The position numbers were made by a program, and so were the translations under genes. Shown piece after piece: positions 25,970 to 35,507 of a stretch of 46,329 nt of DNA (position 1 is the stretch's first letter; the number at the start of each line of letters is the position of its first letter). The stretch is from positions 1 to 46,329 of the forward strand of contig CAJJAX010000043.1 in the NCBI GenBank assembly GCA_905182155.1, in the 5' to 3' direction. This DNA is from an uncultured Pseudomonadales bacterium. Its GTDB lineage: Bacteria; Pseudomonadota; Gammaproteobacteria; Pseudomonadales; Azotimanducaceae. The notes under the pieces were generated by a model that was given only the letters and a program-made list of their open reading frames with translations, did no database searches and was not told the origin of the DNA.

Positions 25970-27900
25970 TGAATCAATCTATTCCGCCGAGCTCTGGCCC
26001 CAAAGAAGAAGATAAAGCCGATCGTAATCACGCGATGTTTGATGCCGAACTGTCGGGCAATGTGCTCAATGCGCAATTATTGAAACGGGTCTTGACCTGG
26101 CTCGTGCCTTACCGCCTGAGCCTTTGGATCAGCGGCATCCTGGTTTTGGTGGCGAGTTTTGCCGCGGTATTGATGGAGGTTGTCATCAGCCGGGTTCTGG
26201 TGGATTACATCATCGTCGGCGACACCGATAGCCCGATGCCAGATTTGGGCCTTATTGATTTGACCCAGCAGCTGGAGCAAACGTTTGGGTTGCCAGCGCT
26301 CTACGTGGCCGGCGGTTTATTTTTCGGTTTGATGTCGGTCGTGGCCCTGCTGGGACATTGGCACCGGTTAACGTTGATCGACGCTATTGTGAAAGCTCTG
26401 CGGGATCTGCGCCAAGACCTGTTTGCGCACCTTGAGTCTCGCCCCAGTTCTTTTTTTGATCGCGTGCCGGTCGGACGAATCATGACGCGGGTCACCAACG
26501 ATGTTGAGGCCCTGTACGAAATGCTGCGGGGCCTCGGGAGCCTGGTCGGGGAGTTCGTCCCCTTTTTCGTGGCGCTCACAATCATGCTGTCGACCAGTGT
26601 CGAGCTGACCCTGATTTTGTTGTTGCTCGTGCCCGTTGTCGGATCGGCAACGTATTTTTTCAGGCAGGCGTCGCGTGAGATTTTTCGTCAAGTTCGCAAT
26701 AGCGTCAGCGGGTTGAACCAGTTTTTGCAAGAAAACTTGTCCGGGATGCAGGTTGTGCAATTGAGCCAGCGTCAGGACCAAAATCAGGCAGCCTATACCA
26801 AAATAAACCGTCTGAACCTGACGCAAGAGAATCGTTCAATTAATCTAACCACCTATTATGGTGCGTTTAACGACTCGCTGGCATCAATTGGCCTCGGTAT
26901 CATCATCTTCTATGGTGGCGGCTCCGTGGTGCAGGCGGAAATGTCCCTCGGCGGCGTGATTCTGTTCACACGGTTTATGAATATGTTGTTCACCCCCGTG
27001 GTTTTGCTGGGCGAACAATTGAATGTCTTATTTCGCGCAATGGCCAGTGGCGAACGCATTTTTCAAGCCTTGGATTGGGATGAGCAAATTCGGGAGCCCA
27101 GTCATCCGGTTGCGTTGCCGACGCGGCTCCAAGGACGCGTCGAGTTTAGAGGCTTAACCTTTGGTTACTCGAAGGACGCACAAGTGTTACAGGATGTAAG
27201 CGTTACGATTGAGGCGGGTAAAAAACTTGCCATTGTGGGGCCGACCGGTTCGGGTAAAAGCACCATGATTCGGTTATTGGGGCGCTTTTATGATTTCCCC
27301 GATGGCATGATCTTTCTAGATGGTATTGATCTGCAACAGATTCCATCGCGCTCCGTGCGCCGGCGGATTGGCGTGGTGCTCCAGGATTTTCACATCTTCT
27401 CGGGTTCAATCTTAGACAATATCACCTTGTCAGACCCATCGATTACCCGAGCGCGGGCCATTGAGGCCGCCAAGACCGTCAATGCGCATCATTTTATCGA
27501 GGCGTTGCCAGAGGGTTATGACGCCGTGTTGGTTGAGCGGGGCGCGAATTTGTCGCAAGGCCAGCGGCAATTGCTGGCCTTTGCACGGGTGCTGGCAGCC
27601 GACCCCGAAATTTTGATTTTGGATGAAGCAACTGCCAGTATCGATACCGAAACCGAACAGTTGATTCAAGAAGGCTTGCACCGCTTGATGCAAGGACGCA
27701 CCAGTATCTTAATCGCCCATCGGCTGCAAACGATCCAAGAGGCCGATCACGTCATGGTGCTCGAACTCGGCAAGGTTCGGGAATACGGCACGCACCAAGC
27801 CTTAATCGCGCAAGGCGGTCTTTACAAAACATTACATGATCTTCAATTCCAGGAACTGTCCCCCGAGGTTATCGCTCCTGGGCAGACGACGCCTGAGTAA
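25966..27900 (+). CDS. Heterodimeric ABC exporter, subunit B
   Basis: Intact half-transporter of 644 residues, the MdlB/TmrB-type partner. Membrane domain about residues 35-330, with the intracellular coupling segment FFDRVPVGRIMTRVTNDVEAL. ATPase domain: Walker A VGPTGSGKST, Q-loop VLQDFHIF, signature LSQGQRQLL, Walker B ILILDEATASID with catalytic Glu, and H-loop IAHR. It overlaps subunit A by four bases (GTGATGA); the start may be GTG 25966 or ATG 25969. The pair likely exports lipids, peptides or drugs; substrate unknown. Confidence 0.93.
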   Translation: MMNQSIPPSSGPKEEDKADRNHAMFDAELSGNVLNAQLLKRVLTWLVPYRLSLWISGILVLVASFAAVLMEVVISRVLVDYIIVGDTDSPMPDLGLIDLTQQLEQTFGLPALYVAGGLFFGLMSVVALLGHWHRLTLIDAIVKALRDLRQDLFAHLESRPSSFFDRVPVGRIMTRVTNDVEALYEMLRGLGSLVGEFVPFFVALTIMLSTSVELTLILLLLVPVVGSATYFFRQASREIFRQVRNSVSGLNQFLQENLSGMQVVQLSQRQDQNQAAYTKINRLNLTQENRSINLTTYYGAFNDSLASIGLGIIIFYGGGSVVQAEMSLGGVILFTRFMNMLFTPVVLLGEQLNVLFRAMASGERIFQALDWDEQIREPSHPVALPTRLQGRVEFRGLTFGYSKDAQVLQDVSVTIEAGKKLAIVGPTGSGKSTMIRLLGRFYDFPDGMIFLDGIDLQQIPSRSVRRRIGVVLQDFHIFSGSILDNITLSDPSITRARAIEAAKTVNAHHFIEALPEGYDAVLVERGANLSQGQRQLLAFARVLAADPEILILDEATASIDTETEQLIQEGLHRLMQGRTSILIAHRLQTIQEADHVMVLELGKVREYGTHQALIAQGGLYKTLHDLQFQELSPEVIAPGQTTPE

Positions 27901-28786
27901 CCGCCAGCCACGGCGCCATCACCACAAAGCCCCGGGACGTCTCGAACCCGTTGTCATCGAGCATCGCGACATGATGCGCGTACTGCTCGCGGGTTGACGA
28001 CAAGGCGGCTAAGCAGCTGCCAGCGGTCCATCGCTGTTCTGCCGGCACCTGGGGAATATCGCTCAACCAGTTCATTTTACTCAGCGGCCGAAACCGCTTT
28101 GATGAGGTTTGAAAGCGGCGGATAAAGTCTGCATCGGTCAACCACCAGCCTCTGAGGTGATCCTTCGCAACCGAGGCTGGATAGCACCACTGCTGGTCAA
28201 GCCAAGCGGCAAAAGGATGAAAGAGGCGGCCTTTTACAATGGCTTTGACCGACGCTTGTGAATCCCCAAACTGGCTTGTGAGCAGGTTTTGGCCGGCCGG
28301 GGTTGTTGAGAGCGCCATTTGATGGCTGAGCAATCGCTGCAGTTTGAGATCCAAACGGTCCGTTGGATTGGGACCAAACCAAGCGCAGGTTTGGGTTGGA
28401 TCCCCCGTTCCAAGATAAAACTTCACAGCCAGTTCCCAGTGCTCGAGGTTGTGACCCTGTCGAACAATCAGGTCGAATTCACCGAGCGTGTTGGCGGGGC
28501 CCTGAACTTGAAGATTGCTGGCCAGCAATTCATAACCTTTTAAATGACCGAGGGCGCATTGCCAGAGTCGCTCGAATTGAATGCCCAACCGAAATCGTTG
28601 CCAGTCGGTCGGCGCAGGCCAGGCCCGCGGCGTTGTTTCGAAACAAAGCTGGTCGAAAAAAGTTTGGTTTGGAAAGCCGAGGTCCGATTGCGCGATCAGT
28701 GGTGGGCTATAAAGACTCCAGTCGGCATCCCGCGCAAGCTTACTGTGCTCAGATTCAGTATTTGAAAGGATCGTCATATTTAGCAT
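27869..28786 (-). CDS. DUF1853 family protein
   Basis: 305 residues matching DUF1853, a gammaproteobacterial family of unknown function. Diagnostic stretches are LGIQFERLWQCAL, LLASNLQVQ, TLGEFDLIVR, HWELAVKFYLG and DRLDLKLQRLLSHQ. The D...E.K arrangement (EFDLIV, WELAVKF) resembles a PD-(D/E)XK nuclease-fold core; that is my inference. Its 3' end overlaps the ABC gene by 32 bases, tail to tail. Start at 28786; MTILSN four codons in is an alternative. Confidence 0.82.
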   Translation of the reverse strand: MLNMTILSNTESEHSKLARDADWSLYSPPLIAQSDLGFPNQTFFDQLCFETTPRAWPAPTDWQRFRLGIQFERLWQCALGHLKGYELLASNLQVQGPANTLGEFDLIVRQGHNLEHWELAVKFYLGTGDPTQTCAWFGPNPTDRLDLKLQRLLSHQMALSTTPAGQNLLTSQFGDSQASVKAIVKGRLFHPFAAWLDQQWCYPASVAKDHLRGWWLTDADFIRRFQTSSKRFRPLSKMNWLSDIPQVPAEQRWTAGSCLAALSSTREQYAHHVAMLDDNGFETSRGFVVMAPWLAVTQASSAQER

Positions 28787-28861
28787 TGCACCAAGTCAGT
28801 TCGCCGTAAGGCGTGTATCATACTGCGTAACCGTAAGGCGTTTTGTTGACAGAGAACCACT

Positions 28862-29774
28862 ATGAGCTTTAGAGCGACGTTGATCAATTTTCTACTCCGG
28901 GTAATTATTGAAAAAAATGCTGGTTCAGCAGGCGGCGGACATTCCTACCTTACGCCAACGGCTCGGTGCAAGCGATCGCGCAACGGGCAAGCCGCGGCTC
29001 GGCGTTCAGCTTGAGACGATCGATATGGATGGCTTGTGCCTTCAAAAGGTGGTCCATGACAATTGCGCGCATCAGCAGGCGGTGCTGTATTTTCACGGCG
29101 GTGGCTATGTGCTAGCGGGTTCAGACGGCCATATTGCCCTGGCCGGGCGATTATCCGAACTCGCAGGGGTTGCCGTCTACTTGGTCGATTATCGTCTAGC
29201 CCCGGAGCATCCATTTCCTGCGGCGGTTGACGATGCGCTTAAGGCCTATCAAGGATTGCTCGATCGTGGTTATGAGGCCAACAACCTTATTTTAGCGGGT
29301 GATTCCGCCGGGGGCGGGCTCGCGGCAGCAACCTTGCTGAACCTAAAAAACCTGGGTTACACCCAACCTGCTGCGGCACTGCTACTGTCACCTTGGCTCG
29401 ACTTGTCGCTCAGTGGCAGCAGCATGATCGCCAATGCAGATCAAGATGTGATGCTGTCAACCCCAGTGCTCGCGGCTTGGGCCAACGCCTATTTACAGGA
29501 CCGGGATCCGTTAGCGCCGCTCGCGTCGCCCATCTACGGCGATCTGACCGGACTCGCGCCCATCTTGGTGCACGTTGGCAGCACTGAAGTGCTGCGGTCA
29601 GATTCTGAGGATTTTGTAGACCGGGTGATTGAGCAGGGCGGTTCTGCCGTTTTGAAAATCTGGGAAGACCTGCCCCATGTGTTCCAGGTACTGCTCGGGC
29701 GCGTCCCCGAAGCGGAAGACTCCATTGCCTTGCTCGCGCAATATTGCATTCAGCAGCTCAAGCCCAGACCGTGA
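28862..29774 (+). CDS. HSL-type alpha/beta hydrolase (esterase), one frameshift
   Basis: Hormone-sensitive-lipase family esterase of about 304 residues. The oxyanion motif FHGGGY, nucleophile elbow GDSAGGG, and a C-terminal Asp (EDFVDRV) and His (LPHVFQ) form the usual active site. The start at 28862 gives MSFRATLINFLLRVIIEK; the frame then slips in the A7 run at 28911-28917. One base fewer joins it to MLVQQAADIPTLRQRLG. Family N-termini of this kind support the joined form over a TTG start at 28908. It overlaps the SelD fusion gene by four bases (GTGA), so the two are translationally coupled. Confidence 0.85.
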
Positions 29775-31960
29775 TTTCCACGGCGGTTAAATTAAAACAT
29801 CTGATCTTACTGGGGGGCGGGCACGCCCACATTGGCGTACTTCGAATGCTCGGGATGCAGCCTGAACCCGATTTGAAGGTGACGTTAGTGAGCCCGAGTC
29901 GAGAGACGCCCTACTCAGGATTATTGCCTGGCGTTGTGGGTGGACACTTCCCGGAACAAGATTTGTACATCGACTTAGCGCGCCTCTGTCAGTTCGCAGG
30001 GGCCGAGCTCATCGTGGCGGCGGCAACGGCCGTTCAGCCCGATCAAAATGAAATTGGTTTGGCGGATCGCCCCAGCCTCGCCTACGACTATCTGTCAATC
30101 GATGTGGGGATTGAGCCTGCGCTCTCGGACCTCGAGGGTTTTGACGAGGGGCTTGTCCCCGTCAAGCCGATTACCGGTTTTATGGCGCGGTTCCACCGGG
30201 TCTATGCGGGTTATCAAGGCGGCGGCGCGTTTGCGATTGTCGGCGGCGGTGCCGCCGGACTGGAATTGGCCTTTGCGCTCAACCATCGGTTGGGGCAAAA
30301 GGCCGAGGAAAACGGGTTGTCGAAGCCGATCGTTTACTTGTGTCAGGCGGACCAAGACCTTGTGCCCGAGGCGCCTATCCGGCTGCGGGCCAAAATACGG
30401 AAAGCCTTGACCGCCCAGGGCATCCAGTTTCAACCTGGGTTTCGGGCGGTGCGTCAGGGGGCGGGTCAGTTGGTCGCCGCCAGCGGCGCGTTGTTGAAGG
30501 TTGACCAAGTGTTTTGGGCAACCGGGGCGGCGCCCCAGACCTTTTTACGAGACAGTGCTTTGGCCTGCGGCAAATCCGGCTTTATTGCGGTCAAGCCAAC
30601 CCTACAATCGGTCAGTCATCCCAATGTATTTGCCGTCGGCGATGCCGCCGATATGGTAGATCAGTCTCGGCCGAAAGCAGGTGTTTTTGCGGTTCGCCAA
30701 GGCCCCGTCCTATTTAAGAATCTTATTAAAGCCCATCGCGGCCAACCGCTCATCCGGTTTAAACCACAGCAACGGTATCTGTCGCTCATCTCACTGGGTG
30801 AGCAAACAGCGCTGGGGTACAAAGGACCCTTTTGGGGTTGGGGCCGCAGCCTTTGGGATTTAAAGCGCCGCATTGACTACCGGTTTCTGAACGCGTTTAA
30901 AAACCTACCGGTGATGAACCCGCCTGGCGACACGAAGCTGTCTTTGGATCCCAGCACGCAATGCCGGGGTTGTGGTGCCAAGGTGGCCTCAAACATCCTC
31001 AGCGAGGTTTTGTCGCAGTTGGATCCAGACGGGGACCGGGTCCTGGATGATTCCGCCGTGCTCGAGCCGCCCGCAGGCGAGCTGATGATTCAGTCGGTTG
31101 ACGCCTTTCGGCCCATTATTGATGACCCCTTCTTGTTGGCCAAAATGGCGGTGGTGCATGCCGTGAGCGATATCTACGCCATGGGGGGGCGCGTGGGACC
31201 GGTGATGGTTAATCTGACCTTGCCGTATGCCAGTGAAAACATCACGCGATCGCTCCTGCAGCAGGTCATGGCGGGGGTGCTCAGGCAAACTCAGGCTGAA
31301 GGGGGTCAGCTGGTGGGCGGACATACCGCCGAAGGGCTCGAGCTGAATATCTCGGTCAGCGTCACGGGTTGGGCGCCAAAAGATCAGATTAGAACCAGTC
31401 GCGGCGCGCAGCGTCAGGATCATTTGGTGCTTACCAAGGCGCTCGGAACCGGCACCTTATTTGCTGCAGAAATGCGGGGTCTTGCGCAACCCGCCTGGAT
31501 CAGCAATGCCGTTACGGTCATGCTGCAATCCAATCGTGCCGCGGTGCCCCTCGTGACCGGGCCCGCGGTGCATGCGGTCACGGATGTGACCGGGTTTGGT
31601 CTTGCGGGTCACCTTCAGAGCATGATGGGCCCGGGCCAAGGGGTTGAATTAGCCTTGGCAAGTTTGCCGGTTTTGGACGGGGCCTTAACGAGCCTGTCTG
31701 AATTGGGGGTTTACAGCACCGCGCATGACAAGAATCTTCGGGCAGCGACCCAGCTTGTTCCCAAACACTTTGAGGATCAAAAGCTCGCTGCGCGGCAGTC
31801 GCTTTTGTTTGATCCCCAGACCTCCGGCGGGCTGCTCATCAGCGTCGCGCCGGAGGCCGCGCACGATCTGGTTGTCAATCTGCAGGCATTGGGCTTCGAG
31901 CAGGCAGCGGTTATTGGCCGGATGACCGATCAGGTGGGGATTAACGTCACAGGCGCTTAA
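29771..31960 (+). CDS. selD: FAD-dependent oxidoreductase-SelD fusion (selenide, water dikinase)
   Basis: A 729-residue two-domain protein. Residues about 1-380 form an NADH-dehydrogenase-like flavoprotein (HLILLGGGHAHIGVLR, ETPYSGLLPG, IVGGGAAGLELA, VFAVGDAADM). Residues about 390-729 are SelD, which makes selenophosphate from selenide and ATP: active-site Cys401/Lys404 in CRGCGAK, DDSAVL, MAVVHAVSDIYAMGG, GGHTAEG, TDVTGFGLAGH and DPQTSGGLL. Such fusions are known; the flavin domain may supply the reduced selenium species. GTG 29771 is chosen because it overlaps the esterase stop. The site residue is Cys, not selenocysteine. No selA, selB, tRNA-Sec or selU lies in the window. Confidence 0.9.
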   Translation: MISTAVKLKHLILLGGGHAHIGVLRMLGMQPEPDLKVTLVSPSRETPYSGLLPGVVGGHFPEQDLYIDLARLCQFAGAELIVAAATAVQPDQNEIGLADRPSLAYDYLSIDVGIEPALSDLEGFDEGLVPVKPITGFMARFHRVYAGYQGGGAFAIVGGGAAGLELAFALNHRLGQKAEENGLSKPIVYLCQADQDLVPEAPIRLRAKIRKALTAQGIQFQPGFRAVRQGAGQLVAASGALLKVDQVFWATGAAPQTFLRDSALACGKSGFIAVKPTLQSVSHPNVFAVGDAADMVDQSRPKAGVFAVRQGPVLFKNLIKAHRGQPLIRFKPQQRYLSLISLGEQTALGYKGPFWGWGRSLWDLKRRIDYRFLNAFKNLPVMNPPGDTKLSLDPSTQCRGCGAKVASNILSEVLSQLDPDGDRVLDDSAVLEPPAGELMIQSVDAFRPIIDDPFLLAKMAVVHAVSDIYAMGGRVGPVMVNLTLPYASENITRSLLQQVMAGVLRQTQAEGGQLVGGHTAEGLELNISVSVTGWAPKDQIRTSRGAQRQDHLVLTKALGTGTLFAAEMRGLAQPAWISNAVTVMLQSNRAAVPLVTGPAVHAVTDVTGFGLAGHLQSMMGPGQGVELALASLPVLDGALTSLSELGVYSTAHDKNLRAATQLVPKHFEDQKLAARQSLLFDPQTSGGLLISVAPEAAHDLVVNLQALGFEQAAVIGRMTDQVGINVTGA

Positions 31961-32042
31961 ACCAAACCGGTCGCGCCGCGCGACTTGCGCAACGATGGGT
32001 TATTCGTATGATGCCAAGATAGACATTTTAGGGGGCTTGAGC

Positions 32043-33110
32043 ATGAGTGCAGAATACAACCCAGATTTTGATCCCACCGGCATAGAAGGCGGTGTGGATA
32101 CCAATCAGTTACCGTGGATCCGGTTAGCCTGCGCGCCGAATTGGCAATTCAAACCGCTACGCGCCAGCCGCGAAAGCGGTCGGTTTTCGGCGATTGTTAA
32201 AATGGATCAAGGGGTCAGTACGTCGGACCTGTTACACCTCGGGGCGATGGACCTGCTCATCCTATCGGGCAAACTCAGTTATCAAGATGGCCCACTGGCC
32301 AGTCGCATTGGCCCCGGTGTGTGGGGTTATGTGCCGGCAAATGCCTGTGTTGCCGGAATGACAGCACTCGAGGACACCGAATTCCTCGCCAACTTTTATG
32401 GCCCTGTGGCGTTCTTATCGGCGCAGCGCACCGTGCTGAGCCTCTTAACGGCGATGGATCTGCAAAGCGGCGCCGACGCGCAGGGCATCACCTTAGTGCC
32501 GAATACCTTGGCTGAATGCATGCAACCCCGCGATCAAACCGCGCGCAGTGCGGCCGTGCCGCTTGCCATTGCAGGCAGCAATGCCGGTGAGTTGGTTGAT
32601 GCGTCAGCGGCCGGCGCTGATTTTGTGCACCCGCACTTTGTTGATACCCGCGCCATACCCTGGATTGTTGATCCAACTTTGCCGGATATTGCTTTGAAAG
32701 TGTTGCGGGTGAGCGAAGAAACCGGCGTTAGTTCATTGATTGTTCGTCATAACGGCGTGGCGGGCCCGCACTATCATTTAGGCGCTGCCGATTTTCTGGT
32801 TCTGAGCGGACACATTGGGTACCGAGCGGGCCCACCTGAAGGCTATGGCCCTGGGGTTTGGTTCTTTGAGCCTGCTGGCGCCCGGCATGAAGCCACCCAG
32901 CGGGTCGGTGATCATGAGGATTTAATCTACACCGCCAATGTCTATGGCCCCATTCAGTTCGATGATGGGCCTGGCACGCCCATCGCGGCGGTGCAGTCTT
33001 GGATGCAATACAAACAAGCTGCGACGGCCTTTGGGATTCAACTCGTCGCCAATCAGTTTGAATCAGATCCGTCCTTGCTTGCCTGGGCGCCTGTGGGCTC
33101 AGCGGTTTAA
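32043..33110 (+). CDS. Bicupin, 2,4'-dihydroxyacetophenone dioxygenase-like
   Basis: 355 residues with two cupin domains, at about 30-140 and 215-330. The second has the metal motif HYHLGAADFLVLSG (His243, His245) and a later His282, plus GYGPGVWFFEPAGARHE. The first keeps the fold (LLHLGAMDLLILSG..GPGVWGYVPA) but lacks the HxH pair, so it is probably structural. The second domain resembles cofactor-lean Fe dioxygenases that cleave aryl ketone C-C bonds. ATG 32043 is used, with GGGGG seven bases upstream. It is first in a same-strand run with two amidohydrolases, a SnoaL-like protein and a Rieske oxygenase. Confidence 0.75.
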   Translation: MSAEYNPDFDPTGIEGGVDTNQLPWIRLACAPNWQFKPLRASRESGRFSAIVKMDQGVSTSDLLHLGAMDLLILSGKLSYQDGPLASRIGPGVWGYVPANACVAGMTALEDTEFLANFYGPVAFLSAQRTVLSLLTAMDLQSGADAQGITLVPNTLAECMQPRDQTARSAAVPLAIAGSNAGELVDASAAGADFVHPHFVDTRAIPWIVDPTLPDIALKVLRVSEETGVSSLIVRHNGVAGPHYHLGAADFLVLSGHIGYRAGPPEGYGPGVWFFEPAGARHEATQRVGDHEDLIYTANVYGPIQFDDGPGTPIAAVQSWMQYKQAATAFGIQLVANQFESDPSLLAWAPVGSAV

Positions 33111-33153
33111 TCCGGGCATTCATACCGGAAGATCCGCGCAATAAGGAGTAGAC

Positions 33154-34515
33154 GTGACACAGGCTAGCAGTATGGTCATCCGCAATGGGCGGGTTGTGGA
33201 TGGGTTAGGGCGAGCGCCCATCCTGGCCGACGTTGAGGTCATTGATGACAAGATCACGCAAGTTGGCCCCAATCTTTTGGGCCAGCCCGGGGCGCACATT
33301 GTGGATGCGACCGGCCACACCGTGATGCCGGGCCTGATCGATACCCATTGTCACATTAGCTTTGATGAAGTGAGCTCGAACGATGAGTTGTTCTATCACC
33401 GAACGCGGGAGGGTTTGAGCGCGATTGTCGCAGCAGCAAACGTTCAAAAGTTATTGCACGCTGGGGTAACGAGCTTTTTAGATGCGGACAGCTTGTTTGA
33501 TGTCGGCGTTGATTTAAGAGACGCCATCGAAGCCGGCATTGTTCGTGGCCCCCGTATGTCGACCGGGGGAAATGCGCTCATGACCTCGGTGGGGGGCACC
33601 GCCGGGCGCTTAATTCCGGATCAGGGCCGAATCGGTTATGGCCGCGTGGTGAATTCACCCGCTGAGATCGTGGCGGAAGTGCGTCGGCAAATTAAGATTG
33701 GCGTTGACTGGATAAAGCTTCATGTCACCGGACTCACGCCGCGCCAAAATCTGGCCGGTGAGCAACAAGTTTGGCACTTCGATGAGTTAAAGCTGGCAAT
33801 CGATACGGCCCATGATCTTGGCACGCCGGTGGTGGGGCATTGCCGCGGTGCGGCGTCCATTCAAAATGCCGCGAAGGCCGGAATCGATTTGATCTTGCAC
33901 GCGACGTTTATGGACGATGCGGCGCTGGCGGCGGTTGCAACCAGAATGATCCCCATTGTGCCCACCTTCACCTTTCAGGCAAACCTTGCGCAGTACGGCA
34001 AGCACATTCAGGCCAGCCCAGAACTCATGGCGCTGTTTAAGAAAGAAATTGAAGACAGCGCGGTAATGTTGCAGAAAGCGAAAGCCGCCGGTGTGCCGTT
34101 ATTGTGCGGCACTGAAAGCGGGTTCTCGCTGACCCCTTATGGCGACTGGCATTATCGTGAACTCGAAGTGTTCGTTGAAACCCTAGGCTTTAGCCCCCTT
34201 GAGGCCATCCAGGCAGGCACTTCCGAGGCCGCTCGCGGGCTTCAAATTCAAGGCCGATCTTTGTTTGGCGAGGTGGGGGCCATCGCGCCGGGCTACTTGG
34301 CCGACATTATTGTTGTTGGCGGCGAGGTCGATCGGGACGTTACGTTGCTGGGCCGTCCAGGTAACGTTAAAGACGTTGTTTTAAATGGGGAATTATTGTC
34401 GTTACCAGCGATACCTGAGCGCACGGATCCCCCGGGCTGGCGGGTTGCGCACTATGGGGCCGACATCCTCAGGCGCCAGGCGGTCGAGGCCATCACAAAA
34501 GGGGCACCGCAATGA
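33154..34515 (+). CDS. Metal-dependent amidohydrolase (imidazolonepropionase-like)
   Basis: 453-residue amidohydrolase with the composite N/C-terminal beta-sandwich and TIM-barrel. Metal motif DTHCH (His65, His67), likely carboxylated bridging Lys188 (DWIKLHVTG), His229 (VGHCRG), His249 (ILHATF). At the position where the family usually has GTD, it reads GTES, with Glu321. C-terminal GYLADIIVVGG is typical. Usual reactions are hydrolysis of cyclic amides, carbamates or peptides. GTG start with AAGGAG upstream. It overlaps the next gene by four bases (ATGA). Confidence 0.88.
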   Translation: MTQASSMVIRNGRVVDGLGRAPILADVEVIDDKITQVGPNLLGQPGAHIVDATGHTVMPGLIDTHCHISFDEVSSNDELFYHRTREGLSAIVAAANVQKLLHAGVTSFLDADSLFDVGVDLRDAIEAGIVRGPRMSTGGNALMTSVGGTAGRLIPDQGRIGYGRVVNSPAEIVAEVRRQIKIGVDWIKLHVTGLTPRQNLAGEQQVWHFDELKLAIDTAHDLGTPVVGHCRGAASIQNAAKAGIDLILHATFMDDAALAAVATRMIPIVPTFTFQANLAQYGKHIQASPELMALFKKEIEDSAVMLQKAKAAGVPLLCGTESGFSLTPYGDWHYRELEVFVETLGFSPLEAIQAGTSEAARGLQIQGRSLFGEVGAIAPGYLADIIVVGGEVDRDVTLLGRPGNVKDVVLNGELLSLPAIPERTDPPGWRVAHYGADILRRQAVEAITKGAPQ

Positions 34516-35507
34516 CGCTTGAATCCGCAGAAACAATCGATGTCCATGCCCACGCGGTGCTTGAAGCAACGATGGGCGCCGCCGGCGCGCACGGACCCAC
34601 CTTGAGTTTTGATGAGCGGCCAAAGTTTAAGGTGGCCAATTACGAGCTCACCGGCGTCAAGTATCGCGGCAGTCCTTTTATGGACCCGGACCTTCGGGTC
34701 CAAGCGATGGATCAAGCGGGCATCGACTTTCAGGTCCTGTCGCCGAACCCATTAACCTACTTCCACTTTATCGATGCGCACCAGGGCCAGGCCTTTTGCC
34801 GGACCCACAACGATGCCCTCGCCGAACTCGTAAGGGATTACCCCGAGCGGCTGGCGGCTTTTGCTGCGGTGCCGATGCAGGATATTGGGTTTGCCGTTGA
34901 AGAATTAGACCGCGCGGTGCATGAACTGGGGTTTTTAGGCGCCTATATCGGCACCGATTTTGGCCTGCCGCTCAACGATGCCCGGCTTAACCCGTTTTAT
35001 GAAAAGCTCATTGATCTAAATGTGCCCTTGTTCATCCATCCGGCGCCAGCGGGCATTGATGGGCCTTTGGGCGACGCCAACCTCAAACAATTTGACCTGG
35101 ACATCATCGTTGGTTTTGCGGCCCAGGAGACCATTGCGGTCTGCACCTTGATCTACGGCGGTATTTTGCAGCAATACCCTGAATTAGATATTTGTCTGAG
35201 CCATGGCGGCGGGGCGACCGGTTATGCCTATGGCCGGATGCGCATGGCCGCGCAAAAAAGGCCCTGGGCAGGCGCTGAATTACGGGCTGAGGGCGCGTTC
35301 GATGCGCTGCTGCACCGGCTCTGGTTTGATACCCATGTTCATGATGCGGCATCGCTCGAGCTGCTCACCCAGCATGTTAATGGCGACCGCTTGGTCTTCG
35401 GCACCAATTTTTCAGGTTGGGATCAGCAAGACTATAATGTGCGTCAGGAAGCGAAACCTTACACCCAAAATGCTCAAAGACTGCTGCGAGCGGGAGCAAC
35501 AAGTTAA
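34512..35507 (+). CDS. ACMSD-type amidohydrolase / decarboxylase
   Basis: 331-residue amidohydrolase_2 (PF04909) protein, the family of aminocarboxymuconate-semialdehyde decarboxylase and related aromatic acid decarboxylases or C-C hydrolases. Metal ligands seen: DVHAH (His12, His14), LFIHP (His176), SHGGG (His231). The conserved Asp of the usual G(S/T)DYP motif is replaced: here GTNFSGWD, with Asn299 and an Asp304 that might compensate. ATGA overlap upstream and TAATG overlap downstream put it in the middle of a coupled operon. Reaction not assigned. Confidence 0.85.
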   Translation: MTLESAETIDVHAHAVLEATMGAAGAHGPTLSFDERPKFKVANYELTGVKYRGSPFMDPDLRVQAMDQAGIDFQVLSPNPLTYFHFIDAHQGQAFCRTHNDALAELVRDYPERLAAFAAVPMQDIGFAVEELDRAVHELGFLGAYIGTDFGLPLNDARLNPFYEKLIDLNVPLFIHPAPAGIDGPLGDANLKQFDLDIIVGFAAQETIAVCTLIYGGILQQYPELDICLSHGGGATGYAYGRMRMAAQKRPWAGAELRAEGAFDALLHRLWFDTHVHDAASLELLTQHVNGDRLVFGTNFSGWDQQDYNVRQEAKPYTQNAQRLLRAGATS

